A DNA stretch of 64,000 nucleotides from contig NC_134731.1 in NCBI RefSeq assembly GCF_049634645.1, positions 25,883,772 through 25,947,771 on the forward strand, written 5' to 3'. Positions within the stretch are counted from its first letter, which is position 1. The number at the start of each line of letters is the position of its first letter. This stretch comes from Pelodiscus sinensis. Taxonomy: Eukaryota > Chordata > Testudines > Trionychidae. The notes under the pieces are model-generated. The model was not told where the DNA came from, did no database searches, and saw only the letters and a program-made list of their open reading frames with translations. The position numbers and the translations under genes are program-made. Of the stretch, positions 12,001-23,500 are shown in pieces.

Positions 12001-13479
12001 TCATTCTTCTAGAGAAGAAGGTGAGTTAGTGCAGGCTTGACAGATGGTCTGGAATTGGCTTATTGCCTGAGCAATCGTAACACAGCCAATATTCTTCCTG
12101 GGATCTTACTATATAATTCTGTTCCAAAGACAACCTCTGCTTGTCTTGCTCAGTTTATCTTGATACATATCTGGCAAGTATTTAACTTTTTGACATTTCT
12201 GATATTTCAAATTTATTTTTAAGATTTGTTTTCCAGAGTGCTTTGAGCAACTGATACATTCTGTCTCCCTTTTGGGAAAGGAAACAGTCTCCACATGAGA
12301 GACTTTTGAAAAAGTTTTTGTTCTGAGGTAGGACCTTAGCTGAATAGAGAGTTTTATATTCTAAGAGATTAAGGTAACAAACCTTTAACCAAAAGAGTCA
12401 GCTCATTCAATTGATGTGTTTCTGTTACTCTCTTATGGCGGGGGGAGATATTAAAAGCATCAAGGAGATCTCATTATTTTTGTTCTGATCTAATTTTTTA
12501 CATGCTCTGATTTACAGGATACTGTGTTCTACCATTTTTATTGATCTTGTACATAGTGGCATATTCTGTGCTGTAATGTCTCCAACTAGTGCCGTGGTTT
12601 GTTTCTGCATTACTTGGAAAGAGCCAGTTATAAGTGGCTGACTATGAGGACATGAGACTGACTTGTGTAAGGCAGCTTGTATTCTGACATTTTTGTCAGT
12701 ACAAATGAAATCATACCATCAAACTGTTTAGACAGTTGATAGATGTTTCTTTGTATTTATGATGACTCACTGTGCTGTAGATCTTTTAGTATGGTGCTTG
12801 CTTCTAGTATTTTATATTGTGGTGAGTTTGAATTATGTTCCTTGAGTTCCTCTTAACATCATGCTATTTACAAAGGGTATCAAACACATAGTTTCTCTTT
12901 TTATTTTATGAAAAATCTAGTGGAATATTTTAAAGGTGGTATACTGGCAGTATTGAAAATCAGCAATTACACTTCAGATTTCCTCTCTGTTGATTCTAGG
13001 GATCGCAGTTGGACACATATATTTTTTCTTGGAGGATATCTTTCCTAATCAGCCTGGTGGTGGAAGGCTTCTGAGAACACCATCTCTTTTGTAAGTATTA
13101 TCTTCCAGTTTGGCGCGCACAGACAAATGTGTCTGTACACTTTTAAACTCATTCAAAAACAAGTAAATTTGGAAATTTGAGACAGATAGCACTGAGTTCA
13201 TCTTACTATTTCATGTAATCAGTTGCTGCAGTTATCACATGGATGTTACAGTTGCTAAAGAGGGGATTCAAGAGACTGACACTGTTCTAGACTGTATCTT
13301 CTACTGAGAATGTTGCATTGACTGCTTGCCTCAAGTGTGAACTGTGAATTTACATATAACTTCAACTTTTCAGGAAAGCAGTGTTTGATACACCAGAAGA
13401 AGATCCCAATTACAATCCGCTTCCTGAAGAGCGACCAGGAGGATTTGCGTGGGGTGAAGGTCAGCGCCTCGGAGGCTAA
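5669..13479 (+). CDS. DERL2: Derlin-2, ER-associated degradation factor
   Basis: Seven coding exons: 5669-5761, 7345-7410, 9600-9673, 10265-10358, 11318-11513, 13000-13090 and 13374-13479. They sum to 720 nt and encode 239 aa, the family's usual length. Derlin-2 is a rhomboid-fold pseudoprotease of the ER membrane. It works with HRD1/SEL1L and p97/VCP to move misfolded proteins to the cytosol. Visible marks are the opening MAYQTFRQEYLQVPPVTRAY, the derlin WR pair at residues 55-56, several hydrophobic membrane segments ('LITNYLFFGPVGFNFLF', 'FVFMFLFGGFLMT', 'FLGQAFTIMLVYVW'), and a C-terminal SHP-box-like p97-binding tail ('FAWGEGQRLGG'). There is no rhomboid Ser-His dyad, as expected for derlins. 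Introns 3 and 4 have U12-type signals; the others are ordinary GT-AG. It shares a CpG promoter with MIS12. Confidence 0.97.
6038..6281. mobile_element. hAT-like MITE in DERL2 intron 1
   Basis: Ends are inverted: CGGGGGTTCCCAACCTTT on the left and GGTTGGGAACTCCTG on the right. Flanks CGCTAGGC and CTCTAGAA are a poor 8-bp match, suggesting an old insertion. The interior 'ttagtaaaacgtcccgtccccctgttc' is not coding. Confidence 0.55.
6833..6960. mobile_element. Partial TAGGGATGT-family hAT element
   Basis: TAGGGATGTGAATGGATAA followed by 'gcttactgattatggttaac' matches the left end of the family described at 25935-26275. No right end was found, so the copy looks truncated. Confidence 0.5.
7658..8048. 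mobile_element. Harbinger-like MITE, near-perfect 390-bp palindrome
   Basis: The two halves fold onto each other over almost their whole length (ends GGCTACATCTAGACTGG and CCAGTCTAGATGTAGCC). Flanks are AAG on both sides, a 3-bp direct repeat. The 3-bp duplication and the TIR (GGCTACRTCTASAC) group it with the elements at 40718, 49177, 58348 and 60262. It lies in DERL2 intron 2. Confidence 0.75.
8063..8420 (+). repeat. Unclassified dispersed repeat, copy 2
   Basis: Second member of the family at 3405-3745, in the same orientation, starting 'gaaatgtgagtctgtgtctcc...aagaactcctcctaaatag'. It follows the preceding MITE almost directly. Confidence 0.5.
9674..10264 (+). other. DERL2: U12-type intron 3 of DERL2
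   Basis: The donor reads GTATCCTTTA, the canonical minor-spliceosome GT form. A branch-like element TTCCTGAGC lies about 14 nt before the AG, and there is no strong polypyrimidine tract at the acceptor. The flanking exon phases (TT | A, giving Leu) only close with these borders. Confidence 0.85.
10359..11317 (+). other. DERL2: U12-type intron 4 of DERL2
   Basis: The donor reads GTATCCTTTT. A very good U12 branch-site match TTCTTTAAC ends about 11 nt before the acceptor 'gtgccag'. Exon phases close as ...MT|LFGLF. The intron carries a 309-bp TIR element. Confidence 0.88.
10741..11049. mobile_element. DNA transposon with 21-bp terminal inverted repeats in DERL2 intron 4
   Basis: The left end TTGAACCTCTCTAGTCCAGCA pairs with the inverse of the right end (TTTAACCTCTCTAGTGCAGCA) at 19 of 21 positions. 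No clear TSD. The TIR resembles pogo/Tigger-like ends, but I cannot assign the superfamily firmly. Confidence 0.6.
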
Positions 13480-14355
13480 TAAATGGCAGTGCTAATACCC
13501 AGACGCAACTAGAAGGAGCTCAACTGAAGTACCATATTGGGAATTCTTTTACTCCTTATTGCAGAAAGGACGTGTTACAGCTTTATGGTTCTGACTACAA
13601 GAAGCACTTTATGATATGTCAGTCTAAGTAATCCAAGACATTTCCAGGAGACTGCCAATGTCTCTACACCAGGGTTTTGTTGCATTGGTACTGAAAACAT
13701 CATCTAGTGGAGTAAAAAAAAAAACAGCCCCCCCCCACAAAAAACTGGAAACCATTTCCTGTTAACTTCAGCTAGCAAGACCATGCATACTTGTTTGGAA
13801 ATGTTTCCAAAGGCATTTTTTTCCAAGTTCTTTGATGCAGGAAACTGTATGGGAAACTTTGAGGGACAAAATAAAACTTTGGTTTTAACTTTTTTTCCAC
13901 TGGATAAAAAGCAGATGTGTGAGCTCTCTTACAGTGATTCGCTATTTTCGTTGTCCAAAGGCTGGTATGAAGCAAAATACACTAAATTTCCAAGCCCGTT
14001 TTCTTTTTGAGTCAGACAGGATTTTAATTTTGGATGGTACAAGTTTTGCCTTCTAATTTTGTGAAAATAGACTTCTGTAGTTACAGTATGAGCCTTATTA
14101 TGAACCTAGTTTGCAGGCTGAGAATACATCTTGATCCAGATTATTTTGAATTGCACATGTGCAAATGTCCAGGTATGAAATTTCACTGACATGCTTATAC
14201 ATGCAGTAGCAAATGTAGTTCTGAAAAATGTAGCTTTTATTTTTTTTCAAATGGTTGGCAGATTATTCAGAATGCTGTGAAGATTTTCCCATATAATTTA
14301 AACTATTAGTTCTTAGACTGCTATAAGCAAAGCTCTGAGATAGTGAGTGAATAAA
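13480..14355 (+). other. DERL2: DERL2 3' UTR with poly(A) signal
   Basis: Unique-looking sequence follows the stop codon without a recognisable repeat. AATAAA at 14350-14355 is the first good poly(A) hexamer; a second lies at 14491-14496. A run of A then C near 13710-13737 is low complexity. Confidence 0.5.
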
Positions 14356-14939
14356 ATGTCTTATGACTGCTGATTACCTTTTTGCATAATCTGTTGATTT
14401 GAGGGAAATGGAAGAAGAGATCAGGCTAGAGAAAGTTAATAGATGCATGCTACAAATATCAGAGTTCCCTGATGTGCTTTTTTTGGTGTTAATAAAAGGG
14501 ACAGCTCTGGAGACATGGCACCAATCCTAGCTTTTCTCACCTGTGACCATGGAGAAGAGGGTTGCTAATGCTGTGTGCTAAATTCACTCCCTAAACTCTG
14601 CAGAGACTGCCCAACGGGAGGGTTTTAAGTGATATGGACATCTAGCCAAAAAGAATTGAAGTGACATCTGCTCATTTTACATAAGATATTGAACAGCTGC
14701 GACAGAATGGATTGGCTTTGTCACTTCTTACATGGATTGGATTGAATACTCTGTTTTGGTAGGGGCTGATGGTGAGTTGCAGAACTCAAGGGTCTCAACA
14801 CATGGATCTCTGTGATCTTCCATCAACTAGTAACTGCCAGTAAAACTTTGTCTCAGGATAACATGAAACTGTAACAAATGGTAGGATATTACTATAATTA
14901 CGAGTTTGAGACAGAAATTTCTGTCTAGAAAATGACTTG

Positions 14940-15160
14940 GCCTGTTTTAGGGATTTTAAGTGGTTAACCAGTGTGAGGCTACTCCATCTCTGTCAGAGCA
15001 GTCCTTGTCTGTGGCAAGCCCGGCCCAGGAGCGCTGCATGGGGTAAGGGGCCTACTCCAGCCCAGCCAGGTTGGAGCAGCTCCTCCCTCTGAACTGATTT
15101 AATAGGTTAATTGATTAAACTTAATGCTTAACTGGTTAACCAATTAAATGAGACTTCGCC
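14940..15160. mobile_element. Partial TAGGGATGT-family hAT element
   Basis: It contains the family's subterminal phrases 'gtggttaaccagtgtgaggc' and 'aatgcttaactggttaaccaattaaatg' in inverted relation, with a GC-rich middle ('cagcccagccaggttggagcagc'). Terminal bases are degraded and no TSD was found. It sits in the DERL2-DHX33 intergenic region. Confidence 0.55.
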
Positions 15161-16936
15161 TCCCTATTCGGGTTTTTTTTAACCCCACTTTTATCCTTTG
15201 GGAGGTAAGAAATTATTGTGGTCTAACTTTGGTCGGAGACTTTTTTTTTTTCCCAAGACTGCTTTTAGTAGTATTCTGTGGCAGTATTGAAAGACCAAGT
15301 AGCCTTTGGACTGTTTGTTTACTGGTAGAGATTGTTCTTCAATTAGAATTGCATTTCAGTTTTTATAGAGACTCTTGTGGACTGTTAGCAGGCAGGGTTT
15401 GTGCTTAAAGGACAGTTCTGTAGCTAGGACCAAAATCTGTCTGTAAAAGAAAGGTCTGTTTCTCATAGCTGTAACAAGAAGCATATGCATATATTCACAA
15501 GGATCAAGATCTAAGCTAGTCTACTGAAACTACTTGCTGTTTTCCAGTTTATTTACTGTACATTTGTACTGTAAAATCAAGTTTTGAAGAGCATATTAAT
15601 AGAAGTGAGGTGCAAGAGGTGCCATTAAAAATAACATGCGGGGATGACACATCTATCTTGAAATATCTCATGATGTAGGTGTCTACATATGCATTCTAGT
15701 CTCTGTTTTGTATCTTTCCACATTTTAATACTTTCAGAAATTTGGACGGTTTTTGATTGAAGCCACTTATGTTGCTGGGAAGCAGCACCAGTTCCTTGAT
15801 CTCCAGACTGTTTTATGCAGCTGGTGGGTGTTTCAGCACATTGAATTCTATCTCCTGCTACCAGGATCCCAGCATTCATTTAACATAAAGAGGCTAAGTA
15901 CTGGCAAACTGCAGGCCAGATCAGTGGTGGCTGACAGGCCTACTGCTCCATTAAAGAAGATGATGTTGGAGTAAATCTGTTTGGGATATTGAGATGTGCC
16001 TGTCATAAAGAAATAGAAAATATAGGAAGAGACTGCTTGCCTGATTTATGCTGATAGACAGTTGCTGGCTTGCTATAATATAAAATGGCTTTCTTATGGC
16101 TTGTTGCTTCATAGCTCAGTTTAATTTGTTGCACTCTTTCTTATCATTTCTTTTAAATCTCTTTTAAGCTTATTTTATACCAATGTGAGGGAAGATGTAG
16201 ATGCCCTTCTCTCCTTGCCATCCAGGATACATTCTGGGAAGGGGATTGTGGGTAAGGAAGCCATGCCATATCCCACTTGCACTGCAAGGCTTTTGGTCCT
16301 TGTTTATTCCAGACTATTATTCTGGGGGTTGTTGTTCTGCTGTTTCTTCCAGCATCTGCCTCTGCAATTCCCTAGGCTTTTGACTGCACTGGGACTTGTA
16401 GAACTGAGTAGCCTGGCTTCCCAGACTTCCCTCTCTGGGCTTAAATGGTCAATATTCCCTTTTGTAGTTATATAATAACTTACCCGTATACTTTAAATAC
16501 ATAAATCACATGTTGAATTAAAAATGGGAAGAAGACACATTGTGTCTTAGGTACTTATGTGACTTTAAACAACTCCTATTCTTTTAAATTTCACCTAAAA
16601 TGGAACTACCACTACCACTTCTGAAGGTTATAGCGACTAATGATAGTGTTGAGAAATTGTGAACATCCATTTTTGACAGGACATACAGACACTTGAAGTG
16701 GCAGAAACATTTTATGGAGGTGATGTGTGGTTATTCAAGTACATATTTGGCAATGACACAAGTTAATAGACCTACTCTTGTGGGGAAAAATGTCATAGGG
16801 TTTTTAATGACTAAGCGAATACTCTTCCTGAAACACCATTTGTGCTACTGGTGAGTGGTGTGTGTCAAATTGCCAACCACACTTTGTATAGCATTCTTCT
16901 TTCCTTGATGGTCATTCAAGAAGGGTAGGTGGCTAC

Positions 16937-17398
16937 GAGGAATGTTAATGGCTACTCTGTTAATCGGCTAACCAAGATGCGATTGCTTATCCATTACCAT
17001 TCCTGGTTAACCACAGCAACCCCCCCTACCCGCACGCTCTGCATTTAAAACTCAGACTAGCAGGCTGGCTCAGTTCCAGCCTGCTAGTCCAAGTTTTAAA
17101 TTAAGAGCGTGCAAGGGAGCAGTCTGCCACTCCACACTGCTGCCTCTGTATCGGAGCCATGGAGTGGCAGGTGGGAGCTGGGCTGTACAGGGAGTTGATT
17201 TTTAAACTGGCTCCCATCACAGACAGGCTCCTGCCTGCACTACTACCTCTGATACGGAGGCTGCACTGTGGGATGGCAGTGGTTCCCCAGGAGTGGGACT
17301 GGGAACACTTTGGCTGCTGGCCCTACCCCCAGTGGAGCACCCGAGTAACAGCTAAGAATTGTTGCAGTTATGCGATCAGAAATAGTTTAATATCCCTA
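16937..17398. mobile_element. hAT-like element, TAGGGATGT family
   Basis: The right end is TAATATCCCTA; the left end is a degraded GAGGAATGTTAATGG. Flanks GTGGCTAC and GTGGCTAT agree at 7 of 8 positions, the 8-bp TSD expected for hAT. The interior has inverted 'actcagactagcaggctgg' arms. Confidence 0.7.
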
Positions 17399-17779
17399 GT
17401 GGCTATAGGTTATGGGTCAGAGACTGTGTATTCATAAAACGTTTGATAGGCCAGCTAAGTGCTTAACAAATGTACGAAGAATTTTGGTCAGAGTATCATA
17501 ATCTAAAAACAAAACTGCTCATTCTTTGAACCAGTTGTCAAAGTTTAAATGAAGGAAAGCATTGTACTTCATAAATTGCGTACATAAAATATTTAGCAGC
17601 AGCAAGAAGCACTAAGAAAACACTTAGCCAAATTAGATTCCCAATAAATGGTAGTGATTTTATTTGTGACTCTAAAATGGTAGTTCTGGGTGAGATTTTC
17701 CAAACAAGTAAGCAAGACACAAGAAGTAATACTTCCATTCTGTTCCATGCTGATTAGAACTCTGCTAGTGTAATCTGTC

Positions 17780-18245
17780 CAATTCTGGAAAGATGTGGAC
17801 AGATTGACAAAGGCTGGAGAAGAGCAACATAAAGGATTCAAGGGCTAGAAAACTTGACCTGTGAGGGAAGATGAAAAAATGGGGCTTAATCTGGAGAAGA
17901 GAAGGACGTGAGGAGGGATGTGACTAAGTAATACAAGGTTATTGCAAAGAAAAGGGAGAAAAACTGTTCTCATTGAACTCTAAGGATAGGCCAAGAAGAA
18001 ATGGACTCAAATTGCAGGAAGGGTGGCTTTGGTTGGGCATTAAGAAAAGCTTGCTTTCAGGATAGTTAAACACTGGAATAAATTATCTAGGGAGGTTGGA
18101 GAATCTGTCATTGTCCAACCTGCTCTTAAAAATCTTCTAACACCTGTCAGGGATGGTTTTAGATAATATTTAGTCATGCCTTGGGCACGGGAACTGAATT
18201 GGAAGACCTCTCGAGTTCCCTTTCAATTCTATGGTGACTGCCTAA
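17780..18245 (+). mobile_element. CR1 LINE fragment, sense
   Basis: The phrases 'ccaattctggaaagatgtggacagattg', 'gagcaacataaaggattcaagggctagaaaac' and 'ggaataaattatctagggaggttgg' are the familiar CR1 ORF2 C-terminal/3' region, heavily mutated. It is 5'-truncated with no open frame. Confidence 0.8.
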
Positions 18246-18832
18246 TACTGGTGAAATCATGGGGAGAGAGGATAAGTAATTTGCTCATAAGTCATGTTAT
18301 ATATTTAAGCCTCCAATTGTGGTGTAGGACTTCAGAATTATTATGCTTACATTGCTACTTGTAAGAAAGTAATTCCACTGCACTGCACAAGATGATACTG
18401 CATGGAGCTATTTAACAGGGGGCTCTTATTTCCATTAGTCTAGGTGACCCTGTTAAATACACTGTCTTTTGCCCTCTTTCCTGTCTGGAGAAAGAGATGA
18501 AGGCGCAACTGAAATGTGAAAATTATCTATCAGAACAGAGAAAAGAAGTGTTAGCTGAAGGAGGTTTTGTCTCCTCCTGAGTACTTCTGATAGAACTGTT
18601 CCCAAAGAATGTACTCGGGTTGAAAATGGGCAAGTCAAATTTCAGGACTCTGGGGATGTTGCAGTTGGAACCAGAAATGGATGGAGTCAATTTTCCTTTG
18701 CTGACTTGTTTATTTACAAGGAAATGTACAAAGCCTTGCTTCTCCAAATGCAGGAGGGGGAAAAAAGGGTAATCTCTTACCTTACAGCTGTAAGTCTCTT
18801 TAACTAACACCAGACCCAAGAGCTCTCTCTAG

Positions 18833-19015
18833 TAGGGATGTCAAAGGTAAATTGGTAAGCATCACCCTAAACAGGTAATGTTTCCTGGTTCTGGTTAACC
18901 AGTAACCTGTGGGGGCCAGAGCAAACTCCCTGCCTGCCAAGGGCAGAGGTTCACCACAGACAGAGTTTGCTCCTGCATCTGGTGAAGCGTCTGTCTGTGG
19001 CGAGCCTAGGTATTT
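18833..19015. mobile_element. Partial TAGGGATGT-family hAT element
   Basis: TAGGGATGTCAAAGG start with 'aacaggtaatgtttcctggttctggttaacc'. The right end is missing, and the TSD cannot be tested. Confidence 0.5.
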
Positions 19016-19229
19016 AAAAAAGATGTTTAAAGCCTATTTCTGTGCTACATGCTCATATTTTAATCCACCTTTCAGTGTATTGAATGTGGTGACCATGGAC
19101 TGTCAAATGCCTTCAGTGGAGGGCGACCAGCAGAAACTCTAGATCTAAGAGCCATTTACAACTGCTTGGAGTATTTCTTTCATCTGTATCTCTCTGTGCT
19201 GTTCATTCTTTTCTAAGGAGTTTAGAGAA

Positions 19230-19490
19230 GGGGTGTGGATGGCCAACTGGTTAACTCATAAGCCTCACTCTTAATGAGTGAGGTTTACTGGTTCGGGATA
19301 ACCCATGAAGACTGGGGCAGCCCCGTGCCTGCCTTGGGCAGGACCACTCTAGCCTGGGTGGAGTAAGCCCTGTTGGCAGTGGGAGTGGGAAAGGGACACT
19401 CCAGCCTGGACACATCTCTTTTCCTAGGTTAACTGGTTAAACATTAAGTTCAACCAGTTAACCAATTAAATGGGATTTTACATTCCTATT
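19230..19490. mobile_element. TAGGGATGT-family hAT element, degraded ends
   Basis: Subterminal arms 'ccaactggttaactcataagcc' and 'ttaactggttaaacattaagttcaacc...gattttacattccta' are inverted. The middle is GC-rich. The TSD is not clear. Confidence 0.55.
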
Positions 19491-19777
19491 TCAGATCCTC
19501 TTCATTTTAACTCCTATGATTAGATCTTTGTTCTTTCCACCTATCCTATCCTGCCACTTTTTGTTCCTGACAGCTCTGATTTCCGAAGTGCCCCTTTTCC
19601 ATCATCCTTTATATTGAAGGCTTGAGTATAGACTTCCCAGGGCTCTACCTCTGGGTAGTTATCTTTCTTGCATTCTTTAAAGGATTGAAGACAAGATGCT
19701 GAACAGCATGTGAATGTGCCTGTGGCAATAGGCTGAGTGAGTAGATGCCTTGTTATGGTGTGTAAATACATATCTTT

Positions 19778-20085
19778 GGGTATGTCTGCACTGCAACACT
19801 ATTTTGAAATAACTAGCGCTATTCTGAAATAATTTAGTCTGTATCTACACAGTAGACAATTTTTTTGACATAGTGACAAAATACGGGCAAGCTGGAGGAT
19901 GTCTTACTCTGACTCCTGTAACCCTCATTGTGCGATGACTAAGGGAAGTTGGAGGAAAAGTGCTCTTTTTCGAAATAAGTGCTGTGTAGATGATCCCAGT
20001 TATGAAGTAAGATATGCAATTGACATAACGTAACTCAATGTGCGTGTCTTATTTCGAGTTAAGCCCTGCAGTGTAGATGCCCCCT
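19778..20085. mobile_element. Harbinger-like MITE upstream of DHX33
   Basis: Ends GGGTATGTCTGCACTGC and GCAGTGTAGATGCCCCC are inverted copies, with 'ttattttgaaataac'-like arms inside. It belongs to the GGGTACGTCTACAC TIR group seen at 34150 and 60262. Confidence 0.6.
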
Positions 20086-20309
20086 TAGAGAAGGCTTAAA
20101 ACCGTTCCTCCAGGTAGGGCTTTATCAGTATAAAGCTGAGAGAGCAGTGGGGCAAACACCCTCAATGGTGGGGAGCAGGCACGTGATTCCTTTGGGGGGG
20201 GGGGAGTAAAATCACACCTTAACAAGAAGGACGGGGTAGAATAAGTTGTCCATACATGACAACATTCTGGGGTGATTTTTTTAAAGACTCCCCCCTCCTT
20301 GTAACTGCG

Positions 20310-20578
20310 ACACAAGCGTCACAATGGAAGCTCCGCCCTCTACTGCCTTCCATCGTTTTATGGACCGCCCCTGGCCTGCGGGGCCTGCGGGGACTACAAC
20401 TCCCAGCCTCCCCCGCTCCGAGCCCGCGGTGCACGCTGGGAGCTGTAGTCCCGCGGGCCGTCGCGCCGCCGGGCGGCAATCGCTGTGCGCGGCCGGCAGC
20501 TGGAGCACGTGGGCGGGGCGGGGCGGGGCGGCCGCGTGTTTCCCCGCCGCCCTGGGAGCTGGTCCCGGCCCGGGGGCG
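20310..20578 (+). promoter_or_regulatory. DHX33: CpG-rich DHX33 promoter with ZNF143-like pair, GC boxes and E-box
   Basis: The composition switches to GC/CpG-rich just before the DHX33 start codon. It holds ACTACAACTCCCAGC (20393-20407) and its inverted partner GCTGGGAGCTGTAGT (20435-20449), both good matches to the Staf/ZNF143 SBS2 core. A CACGTG E-box (20506-20511) is followed by tandem GGGCGGGGC boxes. No TATA box. Factor binding is inferred from motif knowledge. Confidence 0.7.
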
Positions 20579-23500
20579 ATGCCGCAGGACGGCGCGCGGC
20601 CCCCGGCCAAGAGACTGAAGCTGGCGGCCCCGCCCGGCAGGGCCATGCTGCGGCCGCCGCCCGCCGGGGAGACCCAGCGCAGGGGCCTGCCCATCTTCCA
20701 GGCGCGGGGGCAGCTGCTCAGCCAGCTCCGGAGCCTGGACAGCGCCGTCCTCATCGGTGAGCGACCCTTCCCTCTGCCCCCGCCTTCCCCCGCTGGAGGG
20801 CCCCGGAGCAGTGCTCCTGCTGTCTCTTTACATCTGTGTGCGGAATAAATCTTACCTGCACCGGGGCACGGGCGGATGTGCACCACCCGCAGTAACACGT
20901 GATGCCCTCTGTGTGCGCTTTGCTAATCAGCTGGGTGGCATTTGAAGCGCTCCTGCCTGGTCACCCAAGCACTTAGCTTTCTTACAAGGAACAACTGTCC
21001 TGGACACCCCCCCCCCCCACACACACACACACTGGAGGGCAGGGGAAGGGGGGAGTTTGCTACACCCCGTCAGCTGGGCTTTCCCACCTTTTTTTGTCTC
21101 CCAGGGCACACGCCATAGCCCATTCGCCTGACAGGAGGAGCTTTTCATTCCCCCTCCCCACTTGTGAGGTGCTCGTGGGATGACAGCCCTGTTTCCGCAC
21201 TTGTAACGCCGACATGCAGAACCAAACCTGGGATTTCTGGAGCTTAGTGCATGAGTCTCGACATAGCTTGAGCTCAAAGGCAACTGGCTGTCGCTAAGTG
21301 TGTAGTGCGTACTCATTCTTTCTCTCCAAAAGTGGTCTAAGTGCCACTGCTTGGGACAGTGAACCACGCCCCCCGCCCAGCCCATACCGGGGCCACATGC
21401 CAGCTAGTCCTCTTCCTCCCAGGGCAGAGCTGTAGCTTATTCCTCCTCTGCCTGGGGTGGGGGAGGCTCATAGACAGGGCTTGAAAACGGCAGCGAATGC
21501 TGCTCGCCGGCCCCGCACTGCGCATGCGCAAGAGCTGCATTGCTTACATTGGTTACATATTGGTACTCTTCATAGTGCTGCTGGGAGCCGCAGAACCCTG
21601 GTGTCCCCACAGCAGCCCCAATTTTACGGTTAATAATTTAAAAAAAAAATTACATCCCTAGAGTTTAGTGCCACAGCTGTTGCTGAGACTGGGATAGTGA
21701 TAGACTCCGGCTTGATCATATTTTAGATGTGTGTAGCAGAGAAGGACAGTGGTGAGGGCCCTAGCCTAGGACTTGAGAGTTCTGAATTCAATTTCCCAGC
21801 TCTGCCACAGACTTCCTATGTAACCTTGGGCTAATCACCTGCTTGCCCTGCCTCAGTATCCCCAACTGTAAAAATGGAGTAAATAGCACTGCTCAGCTTC
21901 ATAGGAGTGTTTCAAGGATAATTACCCTGGAGATTGTGAGGTGCTCAGATACTGTCGTGGTGGAGTCATGTTAGATATAATCAAGTATTTGTAGTCTCTG
22001 TGGATTCCACAAGAAACTGACATGTCTCAATTAGGGATGTGGATGGATAACCGGTTACCCAGTGAGCTTCACCATTAATGGGTGACGCTTACTGGATTAT
22101 GGTTAACGTTACCTGGGAGCAGCCCCCCACCTGTGGCCGAGTTGGCAGCCTTGCTGGGGTATGTGGAAGCAGCAGTGGGGTGGGAAAGGGCTGCTGGCTC
22201 CCAACCCATGGAGGCTTATGGCCTGGGAGATGGTAGCCTTGCATGGGGGAAGTAGGGAGATGGGAGAGGGAGGCTGCCAGCTCCCTTCTGCCCTGTGCGA
22301 GGCTGCCAACTCCCAGCCTGCTTGGGCAGGGAGGCAGAAGCCCAGCATGGGGTCCGAAGCAGCTGAGCTGGAATAGCCTGATCTGCAGCACAGAGACCAC
22401 TTTGCCTGGCTGTGGTGGCCACTCCCCCCATAGAATTATAGAGCTGGAAGAGACCTCAGGAGGTCATCAAGTCCAGCCCCCCTGCTCAAGGCAGGACCAA
22501 TCCCAACTAAATCAACCAGGGCTTTGTCAAGCCGGGACTTAAAAACCTCTAGGGATGGAGATTCCACCACCGCCCTAGGAAATCCATCCCAGTGCTTCCT
22601 CACCCTCCTAGGGAAATAGTTTTTCCTAATCTCCAACCTAGACCTCCCCCACTGTAACTTGAGACCATTGCTCCTTGTTCTGCCATCCATCCCTCACTAC
22701 TGAGAACAGCCTCTCTCCATCCTCTTTGGAACCTCCCTTCAGGAAGTCGAAGGCTGCTATCAAATCCCCCCTCACTCTTCTTCCCCCACCCCTACCTTGT
22801 TTAATCAGTTAACTGGTTACACATAACATTTAACTGGTTAACCAATTAAGCAGAATTTTAAATCCCTAGTCCAAATAAAAATTTCCCTAAAGTATTCATA
22901 ACCCCAAACTTCTGAGCTGGGAAGTGAAGTGGAGTGTGTCATGGGCACGCCTGAGGCTGCAGTAGGTACGATCAGTGTTCCCTGCAAGCACAGCTCTTTG
23001 GGGGTCACTCAAGAGAAATTCATATACCGCCCAGCTGATGAGCAAAGCTCTCACAGCTAGGTTTTTTGTTTCTACTGTGGTGCACATTCACATATCCCTC
23101 AGTGCACATAAAATTTATTCCACACATGGATGGAAAAGACTAGAGGGCACATTGGGTATGAGGCCCTATTATACTGGACAGAGTAAATGATGGTTCTTGT
23201 CCCAGAGAGCTTCCAATCTTAATTCTTTTTTAATTGGAGAACCTTGTGAATGTATGATGTATATTGAAAATCTTTTTCTCAAATTGTTTGAATGTTAATA
23301 ATTTAAAGTGCTGCTGGTAATTATGTACAGTGCTCTTTAATTAGATACAATTTGTTTATAATACATGGTACCTGACTTAGTTGCAAGGTTCTCAATTAAG
23401 ACTTGCTGTGACTTAATTTTATGGGGAAAGCCAGGAAGTTTATTGCTGCTTTATATGCCTGCCTTAATCTCTTTCCTACTACTTAGAGTGTGGTTATCAA

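Noticed and set aside
15753..16475. Short frames between DERL2 and DHX33
   Set aside because: No homology, no conserved start context; intergenic sequence with nothing recognised between the flanking hAT copies.
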